In this document: positions 34,701 to 45,051 of the stretch, one piece after another
How the letters are laid out: every line of letters begins with the position of its first letter
How positions within the stretch are numbered: position 1 is the stretch's first letter
Source of the DNA: Moniliophthora roreri
Lineage: Eukaryota > Basidiomycota > Agaricomycetes > Agaricales > Marasmiaceae
DNA length: 64,000 bases
Assembly: GCA_001466705.2 (NCBI GenBank)
Contig: LATX02000181.1
Coordinates: 730,282-794,281 of the forward strand
Direction: 5' to 3'
Translations under genes and position numbers: made by a program
The notes under the pieces: generated by a model
The model's input: only the letters and a program-made list of their open reading frames with translations
Databases searched by the model: none
Told to the model about the DNA's origin: nothing

Positions 34701-35227
34701 AAACCACAAGTCTATTAGAACTTGCACAACAACACATGATATGGAGAGAGAAGCAGAAGTTAGATACGTTCAAGAAAGGACAAAAGGTATGGCTAGAAGC
34801 AAAGAATCTAGCCACAGGATACCCGTCGAAGAAACTAGCTCCAAAACGTGAGGGACCGTTCAAAGTCCTCGAGATCTTAGGACCAGTGACGTACAGATTG
34901 AGCCTACCACATCAGTGGAAGATCCATCCAGTTTTCCATGCAGCCCTGCTATCGCCGTACAAAGAGACCGAGGCCCACGGACCGAGTTTTACAGAACCAT
35001 CCCCGGATCTCATCGAAGGGTTCAAAGAATACGAAGTGGAAGCGATCGTGGGACACAGACCGAGGAAACGGCCATGGGAGTTTTTAGTTTCATACACTGG
35101 GTACGATTCGTCGCATAACTGATGGATCCAGATAGAAGAAATGGTGAATTGCCTAGACCTTCTCAAAGACTATATAAAGGGACATAAACTGAAGCCGAAA
35201 GACCTCATCCCCATTCCTACAGAGTAA
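31743..35227 (+). pseudogene. pol: Pol of the gypsy element: protease, RT, RNase H, integrase, chromodomain-like end
   Basis: Protease: LLDSGAGGRFI (31857-31890), then TGA at 31905-31907. RT at about 32380-32900: RPTQDYRELNKGT, LPLISELLDKLKG, FTKLDLRNGYN, FFGLSNSPATFQAF, and the catalytic YMDD at 32865-32876. RNase H: IKADASKWATG, EQNYEIYDRELLA and ILSDHKNLTYF (33300-33540). A frame change falls at the A-run 33553-33556, after which RWSLFLSEFDLGLIHVPGKS continues. TGA at 33929-33931 precedes the HHCC finger (HETPGVGH..CVICQQSK) and the integrase core (SDRDPRF; HPQTDG). The catalytic Glu position is Lys (AAG, 34457-34459). A chromodomain-like end (YEVEAIVGHRPRKRPWEFLV) is cut by TGA at 35120-35122 and ends with TAA at 35225. 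Confidence 0.9.
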
Positions 35228-35229
35228 AC

Positions 35230-36601
35230 ATGTCCAATGCAACCTCCGCCGCCTCTTCCTCTTCTGCTTCTAGCAGCCAGCCAGCCAGAATCCTGAGCCC
35301 TGTTTCTACTGTGTTGGGAGAAGGATGATATGGAGAAAACATCACCTACCCAAACGGCCTCCACCCCAACCCCTACCAGCTGCTTCACCTCTTTAATTCT
35401 GAACAGTATGACGACCAGATCCGAGCTGCCGCTGATCAACACAACTGACTGGAACCCTGCGTCAAAAGCCTCTTTTTCCTCAGGACCCAACACAAGCTTT
35501 TCGAATGAATCATTGAGAGCTGCAGTCTCGAAATTGCGAACCAGGTGATGTACGCCTGTAACTACAAGTTGGGGCTTGCAGGTCCCATTACAGTACCGTC
35601 CACCTTTCCGTATCACTCCCATTTGTCCATGCCCCTCCCGCAGATCCCCGAGAAATGTCAGTCTACCCTGATCCCCTCTCCTTCAGCCTCATCGACCGAC
35701 TCAGACGACGAACTGACGGGAACGGATACCCACCTCCCGACCTCAACGACACTAGGAGTCTTATCTCCAGACTCACCTCCGAACTGCTCCCCAGCGGAAG
35801 TCAACTCCCTGCTGTTACCCATTCCTCCCCCGGACCCAACGATGCCCTCGTTTATCCTGACCCCACTCCCAATCCCGATGTCAAGCCTAAGATTGAGTCT
35901 ATCGACTCCGCCCCCTCATTACAGCCCAGAACTCAGGCCACTGTTGACCCCTGAGGTATTCAGACACCTGAGGCCTCAGTTCCTCCTGAAAGTGGAGCAT
36001 ATCCCCGCAGTTGGAGGGGAGGAAGTTCAAGAAGGGCGCGAGGCCGAGGACGAGGACACAGAGCAGGAGAATCGAATCCCCAAAAGCGACGATGCCCCAC
36101 CGATGCTCAGATTGAGAGGTCCAACTCCGGTCCTGACCCCAATGATGCAACTCATCGCCCGCGTCTCTGCCCTGTGTGCAGACTGGAGCGCCATTTCGCC
36201 CAACATTGCCCACAGTACATGTGTCGGCGATGCTTCATGACTCAACCTGGACATACGTCTAGTCACTGCCCCAACCAACGAAGGTCTCGCCGCATTGCAC
36301 TGAGGGACTGATTCGGGCACAGACTTTATGTCGGATGATCGTGATTATGACGATGAACCATACGACAATCTCGGAGGAGAATGTTGAAGAGGTGGCTCAA
36401 GAGTATGACAGGGATGCTCAACTCTTATTTGTCAGAGCGGATCCACAGAAGGCCCAATTGCTTTCAGTTGAGGAACAACTCGCCATGGGATGGCAGCCCC
36501 CCTCTGATTTCCCACCAACCCCTAGGTTGGGGACGATAGACAGCATGCCAGACACATCATATGACTACGACATGGAGTTATATGGAGACGGTGAATCATA
36601 G
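35230..36601 (+). pseudogene. Third open region between pol and 3' LTR, with two zinc knuckles
   Basis: Starting at ATG 35230 (MSNATSAASSSS), one frame continues with TGA at 35326, 35446 and 35506 through EIANQVMYACNYKLGLAGP. A second frame then reads MSVYPDPLSFSLIDRLRRRT (35655), an Arg/Gly-rich run (RRARGRGRGHRAG) and two CCHC-type fingers: CPVCRLERHFAQHC (36168-36209) and CRRCFMTQPGHTSSHC (36222-36269), stopping at 36309. Acidic stretches in the other two frames (DSGTDFMSDDRDYDDEPYD; LLSVEEQLAMGWQPPSDFPP) look like the displaced C-terminus to 36601. The whole looks like a frameshifted protein of roughly 450 residues that could bind nucleic acid. Its function in the element is unknown to me. 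Confidence 0.6.
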
Positions 36602-36628
36602 ATGTTGGCAAGATGGAGTTTGCCCCTT

Positions 36629-36641
36629 GTTGAGGGGGTAG
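36629..36641 (+). promoter_or_regulatory. Polypurine tract before the 3' LTR
   Basis: GTTGAGGGGGTAG directly abuts the LTR start at 36642. A G-rich purine run at this place primes plus-strand DNA synthesis in LTR retroelements. Confidence 0.7.
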
Positions 36642-37090
36642 TGTTACGTTTTCTCTTTCTCTTCTCCTATGCTTCCCTTTCCCTCGGACTAGTACACCTT
36701 CCCAGCCCCCCTTTTCTTCTCTTCACATGCTTCCCATTATCATCGGACTCGTACGCCATTCCCCTTTCCCCTTTTACTCATCTCTTTGTATTTGTATTAT
36801 TCATATCCCGATGAACTCAGGAATCCTTACATAAAAACACCAGACTTATCACTCTTACGTAGATAGCACGTATTAGAGCAAGTGTAACATATTTAAGCGC
36901 TCAAGCTGAGACCTCGAGTCTTCAGCTTGACCTGGTTTATACATTATTGTGTCAACGCAACAATAGACAGATCTCTAAACTTCAGCAACCACTGAACGAA
37001 CTCAAACTTGACTAGACTTGGCTTCCTAAGACGAAGAACTTACTTCGTAAAGGTGGTTGAGGTTAGCGTTGCTGCGCAAGTAACGTAACA
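36642..37090 (+). repeat. 3' LTR of the 7.25-kb gypsy element
   Basis: 449 bp, aligned without gaps to the 5' LTR. It differs at 17 positions. It keeps CpG at seven sites where the 5' LTR has CpA, and at three further sites one LTR has TpG and the other CpA. Confidence 0.95.
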
Positions 37091-38021
37091 GCAACTCTAG
37101 TATGGAAAACAGGGGAAGAGACCTATTGATACCAGCAAAAGACATATTTGTACAGACTGTTGGCTAAATTTTTCAATAAAACTTCAATATACCCCATACA
37201 TTCAATACCCAAAGAACTAGAACTATTGTTTGGAATGTGCAAACATCCCCTTCTTTCCTGCTTTCCTCCCCCCATACCATCTTCTTGGAGTTTTGAGGTT
37301 GGAGACAGTGTTTTGTATCATCAACCATTGTTTCCTGTTGCTCTCAGGGGTGTAATCACCAAATACATACCAGAAGAATCATTTTGCATTGTCAACTTTT
37401 CCAATTCCCAATCTCCAACTCTAGATTCAAATTGAGTGGTGTCCATCAGGCATTTGACCAAGGTCATTCAGGTTGGAGATCATGTTCATGTTGTTCAAGG
37501 GATCAAGACTGGCAAAGAAGGCATAGTGCTCGAAAACATTAATGATTTTGCAGGAATCATAGAGTCTAACAGAAGTAGAATCAACATAGTACATAGCTTT
37601 CTATCATTTTAATTGCTTAGCGATTCACATTTTGCCCAGGACTTTTATGCCCATGTCATTACATTGATACATACACCTCTGGCCAATCCCATCATTGATG
37701 ACATTCCATGGTGTAACATCCCCATCACCATCTTACAAGAAAGTGAATTCATCCAGTGAAAAGAGTATGTCAAAGATGTTCTTCAAGACAAGTCTCAACC
37801 CAGTCTATTCCTATCTGTATACATTTCTGATTTCAACTTGGTCAACCAGTTTCAGTATCCAGAAGTTGTCAAGTACAAGTAAGTGTCAGCAATGACCCCT
37901 TTCAATGCTGAGGCCTGACTAACATGTTAGCACTCACCAACCACTATTGGTATTTTCTCTGTTGACAGCAATGCAGAAAAAGCGCTATGGTTATTATGAC
38001 CAGCTGTACAAGGCTATATAG
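37091..38021 (+). pseudogene. KOW-domain (Spt5-like) gene, middle segment
   Basis: After the second GCAAC the frame continues as LVWKTGEETY, TGA (37127-37129), TYLYRLLAKFFNKTS, FEVGDSVLYHQPLFPVALRG (37290-37350), TGA at 37433-37435, then a KOW-like VIQVGDHVHVVQGIKTGKEG (37457-37520). Stops at about 37609 and 37757 interrupt it further. A likely intron ends near 37968, before QKKRYGYYDQLYKAI, which runs to the border of the second retroelement. The repeated V-GD-V-V...G-G pattern supports KOW-type beta-barrels. Confidence 0.6.
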
Positions 38022-38168
38022 TGGAGTAGGGGATATCGGGTAGAGCAAGAGGTGTTTGAGGTTGTTTGGCATAGCCAGGCACAGACTTGGTTGCGATTTC
38101 CAGTAGACTACATCATTCATCTAGAGCATCCTTGTATCCATTTCATTTCATTGTGCTCAGCTACTCCA
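38022..38168 (+). repeat. 5' LTR (147 bp)
   Basis: TGGAGTAG...CTACTCCA. Compared with 42192-42338 the eight differences are all transitions, and several fall at CpG/TpG/CpA sites. Confidence 0.9.
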
Positions 38169-38171
38169 TCT

Positions 38172-38200
38172 TGGTGACAAGAGCACGATTCAAACCAGCA
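38172..38200 (+). promoter_or_regulatory. tRNA primer-binding site
   Basis: TGGTGACAAGAGCACGATTC begins 3 bp after the LTR with TGG, the complement of a tRNA CCA end. It continues into GATTCAAACC, which reads like an antisense T-loop. The complement resembles the 3' end of a Leu- or Ser-type tRNA, but I cannot fix the isoacceptor. Confidence 0.7.
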
Positions 38201-38329
38201 CACTAGAATACATGCACCCATGCACCCACGAGATATGCATACATACACATACATGCAGTCAAAATGAATTCCTCATGAAACACAAGTCAACCATGAGACA
38301 GTAGAGGATGCTTCATATCCACTACTATT

Positions 38330-38713
38330 TTGACAGTCTCAACACCAGGGTCATCATTCCAGTTCATGAGCACCGCAGACGAACTCAACAAAGAGAATAA
38401 TTCACCTTCTACATTGCCAGCACAACCACAGACAATATATCCAGGCATTGCAGGCTTCTGGGTTGATTGGATAGCAAAGTCCAGAGGAATACAGATCTCT
38501 CTGTTGCAACTGCCATCACAGATTCCATCCACAATTCCATCTACAATCTCATCCACAACTCCTTTAAGAACGAGTACACCAAACATCCCAAAGAAAGCAG
38601 CACCACGTGTTACAATAACAAGCACGAATCTAGAGTATACTGGGGAGTTCAATGACCCACTAGACTCAAAGAATTTTTTGTGTAAAGCAGAAGTGGAAAT
38701 GGCACTACAGTGA
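38330..38713 (+). CDS. Gag-like N-terminal fragment
   Basis: A 128-codon frame reading STADELNKENNSPSTLPAQP and YPGIAGFWVDWIAKSR, rich in Ser/Thr/Pro and lying where gag is expected after the primer site. It lacks a capsid core or zinc knuckle and stops before the region where similarity to retroelement proteins is lost. A gag remnant is the likeliest reading. Confidence 0.4.
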   Translation: MTVSTPGSSFQFMSTADELNKENNSPSTLPAQPQTIYPGIAGFWVDWIAKSRGIQISLLQLPSQIPSTIPSTISSTTPLRTSTPNIPKKAAPRVTITSTNLEYTGEFNDPLDSKNFLCKAEVEMALQ

Positions 38714-39477
38714 TATGCATAACTTTTACCTTTTATTTCACATGCAAATAGAGAATATTTTGCACTTTTATGGTTGAAAATGAAAGATATAAGGGAATTG
38801 AGGACTAGTGTGAGCCCTGAGCAGCTGGTCAAAGCAAGTAGTAGAGAAGGATACAAAATATTAGCAGAGTAATAGTTGATGGTAGGCCATATAAGGGTAC
38901 CAGACCACTGCTAGTATGAAAATAAACAGCAAATCTGAACACAGAGGAGCATTCCAAAACCTGTAGGGAAACACACCACATCACACCTCTCTATCGAAAG
39001 CATACCAAAGGGAATATTTTCACTCTTAATAATATTTTCAAACCATACCCAATTGGAAGGAAGAATAAAAGCTTTCGATGATACACCTACAAGAATATTA
39101 GCGAGAAATGGATATGAAACAGAGGATGACAAATTATTGGCAAGGGATACTCAAGATACTAAATAACAAATTGAAGAATGAAATAGAGGATCGGCTACTG
39201 GAAGGGTACCTGTATTGCAGAAAAACGGAAGACAAAGCTGTATGATGAGAAGCCAGCATGGCTGAGCCTATGCATATGCTTTAGACATGAAAAAGGAAGC
39301 ATATTATGCATCCAGAGAGCAGATGAGAGTAGATGGAGAAGGAAAGAATCATGCAGAATGGCATGGAAGTAAAATATTTTCAAACGGAGTCGGAAGAAGA
39401 GCTGTTTGATAAAGAAAATTGCAAATGATTAGTGTCAGAAGACTGCACCATCATCAAAGAAAAAGAATAAAAGAAAT
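38714..39477 (+). other. Degraded internal part of the short-LTR element
   Basis: Short coding-like pieces appear (for example NKLKNEIEDRLLEGYLYCRK near 39165-39225), broken by stops in all frames. No RT motif is visible. Confidence 0.4.
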
Positions 39478-40386
39478 TATGGCTATGAAGCCTGACTACA
39501 ATTGGACACTGTGACAGAGAAATTACCAAACACAGCTCAGTTTATATAATATTTAGCACCCAACTTAGTTTTATTTGTATTTGTGACAGACATATTAGAT
39601 TATTTATGTTGTAGGGTATATAAGAGGGATGTGTTTTGTGGGTGGAAGGCAGGAGAGATACTGCCCACCGATTACCAGAGTGTATGACGTTGTTGTTCAG
39701 GTAGAAGAGCTACCAACAATCAGTATTTTTCAACTACTTCAGGCTCTAGCTTATTTAGTTGTGCAAGAGGTGCAGGCTAGTTGAGACCTGAGATTGTAAC
39801 CCAAACCAGAGATATAAATAAAAGCTAGGAAGTGCTTAGTTTTTAATGCAAGAGGTGTGTTTTCTGATAAGAGAAACATTGTATCAGTCTACTAAGAGGG
39901 TAGCTGATGTGCATTAGTATAGTCTGGTGTTTTGATGTGAATCAGAGAGGGTTTCAGGCTAGCAGTGTCTAGAAGATTTGTCCTCTTGAGAATTGTTGCA
40001 GAATATAGCTAAGAGGGCTATATTCAGGTACAAGAGGTACCTTTGTTTTGAATAGAAGAAGTTTATTCTTTGGGCAGTTTCTGGTCGAAAATATATACCA
40101 GTATTTGCTTTCAAAGTGATTAATAAAACTACAAACCAATAAATATTATACCAAAATGAACACCAATATCGATCTGAGAAGTTGTTTTGAAGGTGTTTGT
40201 CTCTGAACTACCAAGTAATACATTGAGAATTATTCTTGACATTGCAGTAACAGTAAACCATGCTGAACCAACTCGCAAACAAAACTGAGAATCAAGAACT
40301 TATATATATACTTTTTTTTGGGGGGTATTTTAGCACCACAGGCCTCGTGTTTTCATAGTAGAGGCATAGGTTTTTAAGCATCTTCA
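39478..40386 (-). repeat. 0.9-kb LTR-like repeat, copy B
   Basis: Matches 61361-62263 over its full length in the same orientation and 12743-13502 in reverse. Read on the minus strand it begins TGAAGATGCT. It sits inside the short-LTR element, right before the RNase H fragment. I find no target duplication at its ends. Confidence 0.8.
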
Positions 40387-40389
40387 ATG

Positions 40390-42156
40390 GTTCCCCATAG
40401 CCTTCATGTCCAAACAAACATCATCAGCTGAATGCAACTATAAACTATTCCTGTTGGAATTCACTGCATTGAAATTTGCCCTTGACAAGTTCTCAGACAT
40501 CATATGAGGATTTCCAGTGGAGATAGAAACAGACTGCCAAGCACTGCATGACATGCTGTGTGCAGAAAAACTCAATGTGGTGCATTCCAGGTGGAGAGAC
40601 AGAATCCTATCATGTTGGATAGTCAACATCTGACATATACCAGGAAAAATAAACGTGGTAGCAGACAGACTAAGTAGAAAATGGGAAGGAAAGGCAAGAG
40701 AAGAAGGAGATGGCAGCAAGTGGACAGTTAGCAAAGATTGGGAGGTTAGTCATGGACTCATAAATGACCTGTTCAATGTGGCGGAAACCAGCAGCAAGTA
40801 TACTGAACTGAAGAACAGGTTCAAAGAAGAGCTCATATTTGTGGGAGTCATAGAGGCTCTTGAAGGTACCCAGATATCTGGCTCCTACAAAACAAAGCAA
40901 CGAGCCCAACACAGAGCGCTAGAGTACATGATAGAGGATGACAAACTATGGTGGGTTTGGGGCAATAAAGGTATCAGAGCCAGGAGTCAAGTTGAGTGTG
41001 TGACTAGAAAAGAAGTGGTGACAGCAGAGAGCACTGGAGACAAGACCAGGTGAAGAAGGCTCTTCTCAACAAAATCTGGAGCCCCAGTCTAGACAAATCA
41101 GTAGTAGCCACAATCAAGGGATGTGATTGATGCAGAAACTTCAGAGCAGCACACCTACATGCATTGCTAAACCCAATCACTTGGCAGCACCCATTTGAGC
41201 TTATAGCAGGTGACTACTTATCACTCCCAAAAGGAAAAGGAGGCTACCACACCGTTGGGCTGTATGTCGACACCTTCTCCCAGCACATATGGGGGTACAA
41301 GTTCAAAACCCATGGCACAGCAGAAACAACAAAGAAAATTCTTCTCGACATATTTCAAAAGTACTTCCCTGCAGAAACCTTCATGTCCAATGGCAGGTCC
41401 TACTTCAAAAACAAAGCAGTTAAAGAATTTTGTGAATCATGGGGTGTACAACACAGAGTGATGCCAGCATATTCACCATGGGTCAACAGCTAATAGAAGG
41501 CACAAGCAAACTTCTACTTCATGTCCTGAAACAACTGGTAGCACTGGAGCTGAAGGAGGATTCAGAAGAATTCAAAGAGATGATATGGACTAGCTTACCA
41601 AACACCCAGCCAGACCATCTCAACACTGCCATACATGCTCTCAATACATGCCAACTCACAAACTTCAGCTTCTCTCCTAAGGAACTACTCTTTGGAATGG
41701 TTGTGAACACAAAAAAGACACTGCTCAAGGAAGCTGCACCAATCCTGAAAGAGATGGACGTCACAACACACATGGCTTATATTGCACAACAACAGCTTGA
41801 TGGTTATGATTGGATGGTGCAACACACAATCAGACACAAAAACACCTTTGACAAAAGGGTGATCTGGGAGTCAGGAAAGGAGATTGTATTTGAAGCTGGG
41901 GATTTGGTGCAGGTGTACAGAAGCAATATGGACCACACATTCAAAACAAAGAAAACTGATTCCAAAGTGGTCAGCCCCAAGAAGAGTGGTGAAAAGAAAT
42001 GTGAACTCTTACATGCTAGAGACACTAGAGGGAGTGTGGATGGAGGGGGAGTTCAGTGCAAGGAGACTGAGGCTGTTCAAGAAAAAACCAGAGGAGAGAC
42101 AAGAGATAGAGATAGAGTCAGGGCAGGTAGGAAGTGGAGAGGCAGATCTTGAGGTG
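40390..42156 (+). pseudogene. RNase H and integrase of the short-LTR element
   Basis: RNase H part: FMSKQTSSAECNYKLFLLEF and FPVEIETDCQALHDML (40400-40560), with HIPGKINVVADRLSRKWEG (40630-40695) as the usual end. A linker reads HRALEYMIEDDKLWWVWG. The integrase core follows: ITWQHPFELIAGDYLSLPKG, VGLYVDTFSQHIWGY and GVQHRVMPAYSPWVNS (41170-41490). Part of the core continues in another frame (HALNTCQLTNFSFSPKELLF). The C-terminal SH3-like end reads VVKRNVNSYMLETLEGVW and FSARRLRLFKK (41970-42080). Stops at 40505, 40632 and around 41051-41130, and frame changes near 41480 and 41900, break it. RT is missing, so it is dead. Confidence 0.75.
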
Positions 42157-42191
42157 ACGAGGACACCACCATCTTTTAAAGTGGGGGCACA

Positions 42192-42338
42192 TGGAGTAGA
42201 AGATATCAGGTAGAGCAAGAGGTGTTTGGGGTTGTTTGGCATAGCCAGGCACAGACTTGGTTGTGATTTCCAGTAGACTACATTATTCATCTAGAGCATC
42301 CTTGTATCCATTTCATTTCATTGCACTCAGCTACTCCA
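42192..42338 (+). repeat. 3' LTR (147 bp)
   Basis: Pairs with 38022-38168. Preceded by AAAGTGGGGG (42178-42187), a plausible polypurine tract. Confidence 0.9.
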
Positions 42339-43330
42339 ACAGGTGATAACCCATGGACTGGCATTGGAGTCCATGTCATTTCTGGACATTGCAAGAGTAG
42401 TCAAGGTTTTGTTCAAAATGCTCAAAAAATACCACTTGATGGGAACATATTATCATCTATCAAGCTTACAGTGGAACTTGCTGTTGTCTCTCCTGGCATC
42501 ATTAACCCCCTGATTACAACAAACTACCTGAACATTCAGGAGATCATCACTGGAAAGCATCTCATGAGATACAAACCATTGACTTGCAAGCAATCTGAAT
42601 ATTACGCATTGAAATTCACACATGAGGCCAATCTTATGGATCATCCATACTCACATGATGCATCATTGAGCAAGGGAAAGCACCCAAAGCCAGTCAGTGC
42701 ATATGCTCACAATGATGACAATGACATATTAGCCAAGGACTTGTCTTTTATCTGGGACATCCTGTCTATTCAACCTGAATCTGATGAACCTGCTCCAGGC
42801 CCAAGTGTACCACTCAGCTCAACAACCAATGATGTTATTTCTGCACATTGGATCCTTCATCCCAAGCTTGTAAACATTCCAATCATCATTGACATTAAAG
42901 GTGGAAAACATGACACTGAGAGCTCTGACACTGGTATCACCATCACTTCAGAGTGAGATGCAAAAGGTCAGGTGATTACAGGTGTGTATAGAAAGGCTGG
43001 GGTTGATGATATTGACCCAAGCACCATCCAATCATATACTGTGTGTCCAGATCCTGCTCTCTGCAAGGATTTGCTTATGATTGCAAGGGGTCAACTGGAG
43101 CATATTGGAAAGATCAGTCAACAGATCAATTATTTTTATCACCCAACCAAAGATAATAATCACTGATGGTTCATATTGGGCATTGTCAATAGATCAGGAG
43201 AAGCCAAAGTCTTGACAATGGAGAGGGTGGATGTTGAACCAAGAGATTTGGAGTTTGTTGAAGAAACATCACTGCAAAAACAACAAGCCAAAGCCCTTTT
43301 CAAGAATGCATGAGATGAATCTAGAAAGCT
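42339..43330 (+). pseudogene. KOW-domain (Spt5-like) gene, 3' segment
   Basis: One frame continues from the LTR border: TGDNPWTGIGVHVISGHCKS with SSQGFVQNAQ (42340-42425, a KOW-like module), VISAHWILHPKLVNIPIIID (42833-42895), LLMIARGQLEHIGKISQQIN (43072-43130) and FILGIVNRSGEAKVLTMERV. TGA stops at 42954-42956, 43164-43166 and 43310-43312 are the only breaks in this frame. Wording and order match large KOW proteins that recur in Agaricomycetes. The molecular role of that group is not established to my knowledge. Confidence 0.65.
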
Positions 43331-44162
43331 TAGACATTCATCTATTAGAGAACCTGTATTGTAGATTGTATTCCATATACTACATGGTACTCAAAACAAG
43401 CACCTTAATAAATCCAGGGGTATTTCAATGCCTGATTCACATGCTGTCAATCTTTTCGCTTCTTGACTATTGACCACCACCATCAAAGAAAAATGCCCAA
43501 CTCTGAAAAGTGAATAAATTAGATACAATGACTTGATGTGTTACTTACAACCAAGATGGATACACATGTCTGATCGAAAACTGCCCATTCCCATCTCATC
43601 ATGCAAATAAGAAGACACATGATGGCAAAATACACTCGAAAACCATCTCATTTCAAAGTCACAGTATAGAACTTTTCATAATTAAAAGTGGCATATATTG
43701 ACAATAATCCAATATAGCACTGATTAGGCAGCCAGATGGCAAGATTCCTTGTTTTTGTGGATCAGTGTTGCACACTTGATATAGTGCCAAAAAGCTACAA
43801 AGGCTTATGGAACATCATCCAGCTCCTGATCAGAATCCCAATCCTGAAATCTTGCCCACTGGTAGGAATGAATAATGATGTTTTCCTCTAGCTCAGTATC
43901 TTTAATTGACAATGCCTCAGACACAGTGACAACTTCTCCTGCACAGACGCCACCTCCCATGATTTCAACCTCTTGCTCTAGCATTTCAATCAAGATCAAC
44001 ACTCAGTCCATATCAGCTCCTATGACATCTAATATCTCTGTGACCACTGTCCTCACACCTGCCAACAATGTCCCCACTATTGTTGACACTACACCATATT
44101 CAAGATGTTGTCATGGAGGAGGACATATCAGATCCCCTCAATATTATGGATATTGATACAGA
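43331..44162 (-). pseudogene. Unknown; short acidic C-terminal exon on the minus strand
   Basis: At 44002-43808 the minus strand reads EMLEQEVEIMGGGVCAGEVV and SIKDTELEENIIIHSYQWAR, ending QDWDSDQELDDVP before a stop. It looks like the acidic end of a decayed gene. The rest of the interval shows nothing recognisable. Confidence 0.3.
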
Positions 44163-44896
44163 CACTACATATGAGGTGTTCTTTTTATGCTATTAATACA
44201 AAGGAAATACACTCAGAATACTGCTATATATTTGCTTCCAGACAACACTCAGAAAATTCTATTAGTTTCAAGTTGTCATCACATATTGAAAACAGCAAGC
44301 ATACTCTGGATTTTAATTTCCAGAAGAGTCTGTGTTTTTTGATTATTTTATAATAATGAAATTATAGAATTATCCTTTAATTTTCTAATTACAGGTATAC
44401 TAAATTTTCTGTCTTATAAAATAGTGAGAAAACATTTAGGAAATGAATATAAGATTTTGAATTTTATATCAAAGGAAACATGTTAAATACAAAAGGAAAA
44501 CTATATGAAAACTATCTAAAAACTGCTTTAAAATATAGTGTTTTCACATGATTTTCCTACTATTTTCCTAGTGTTTTCTCTGACTTTCCCATAATAGAAA
44601 ATGTGGAATTTCTATCTTATCTTATCAGCATTTTCTGAGCATTTTCAACCAGAGAAAATTTAATGTTTTCTCAGTATGGAAATTATTCTAATATATTGTA
44701 TTATCTATTAATTCTCAGAATTTGGAAATTCTATATCTTTTGCTGCTGAAAATTTAGTATTCTCCAGACATATTCTTGTTGAGAGGACAATTGAAATTTA
44801 GAATTTGTATATGTTTTCATAAGAATTCTCTTTGAAAGAAGATTAAGTGTTTTCTCAATAAGAATACCATGTTAAAAGAACACCTTATATGTAGTG
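44163..44896 (+). mobile_element. CACTA-like non-autonomous DNA transposon, copy 2
   Basis: The left end CACTACATATGAGGTGTTCT and the complement of the right end, CACTACATATAAGGTGTTCT, match at 19 of 20 positions. AGA flanks both sides (44160-44162 and 44897-44899). CACTA ends with a 3-bp target duplication are the marks of the CACTA/EnSpm group. It is 734 bp, AT-rich and has no transposase, so it would move only with a partner enzyme. It aligns in reverse with 6448-7149. Confidence 0.85.
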
Positions 44897-45051
44897 AGAG
44901 AGTACCAATAGGCATGTCAGGCCTTTACCAAACCTTGCAGACTTTAACATCTGTATAAACAGCAAGTACCAAACCTGCATCTGCACAATTTGCATGATAC
45001 CTCTCAGTTCCAACAATATGTTTTTTCACCAAGAAAATTAACACTTTTATT

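Larger units (their letters stand above)
29837..37090 (+). mobile_element. Ty3/gypsy LTR retrotransposon (chromovirus-like), 7.25 kb, full-length but mutated
   Basis: The order is 449-bp LTR, leader, gag, protease-RT-RNase H-integrase-chromodomain-like pol, a third reading region with zinc knuckles, a purine tract, and a 449-bp LTR, all flanked by GCAAC. Pol carries TGA stops at 31905, 33929 and 35120 and a frame change at 33553-33560, so this copy cannot make a full polyprotein. Its CpG content is visibly much higher than the surroundings. The two LTRs differ at 17 positions (3.8%), mostly at CpG sites, consistent with methylation-driven decay after insertion. Confidence 0.95.
38022..42338 (+). 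mobile_element. Short-LTR Ty3/gypsy-type retrotransposon, internally deleted
   Basis: Two 147-bp LTRs (38022-38168 and 42192-42338) begin TGGAGTAG and end CTACTCCA, which are perfect complements. They differ by eight transitions (5.4%). A tRNA primer site follows the 5' LTR and a purine tract precedes the 3' LTR. Inside are a gag-like frame, a 0.9-kb LTR-like repeat (39478-40386), RNase H and integrase, but I find no reverse transcriptase. The flanks (tatag / acagg) give no clear target duplication. The element splits the KOW gene. Confidence 0.85.
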
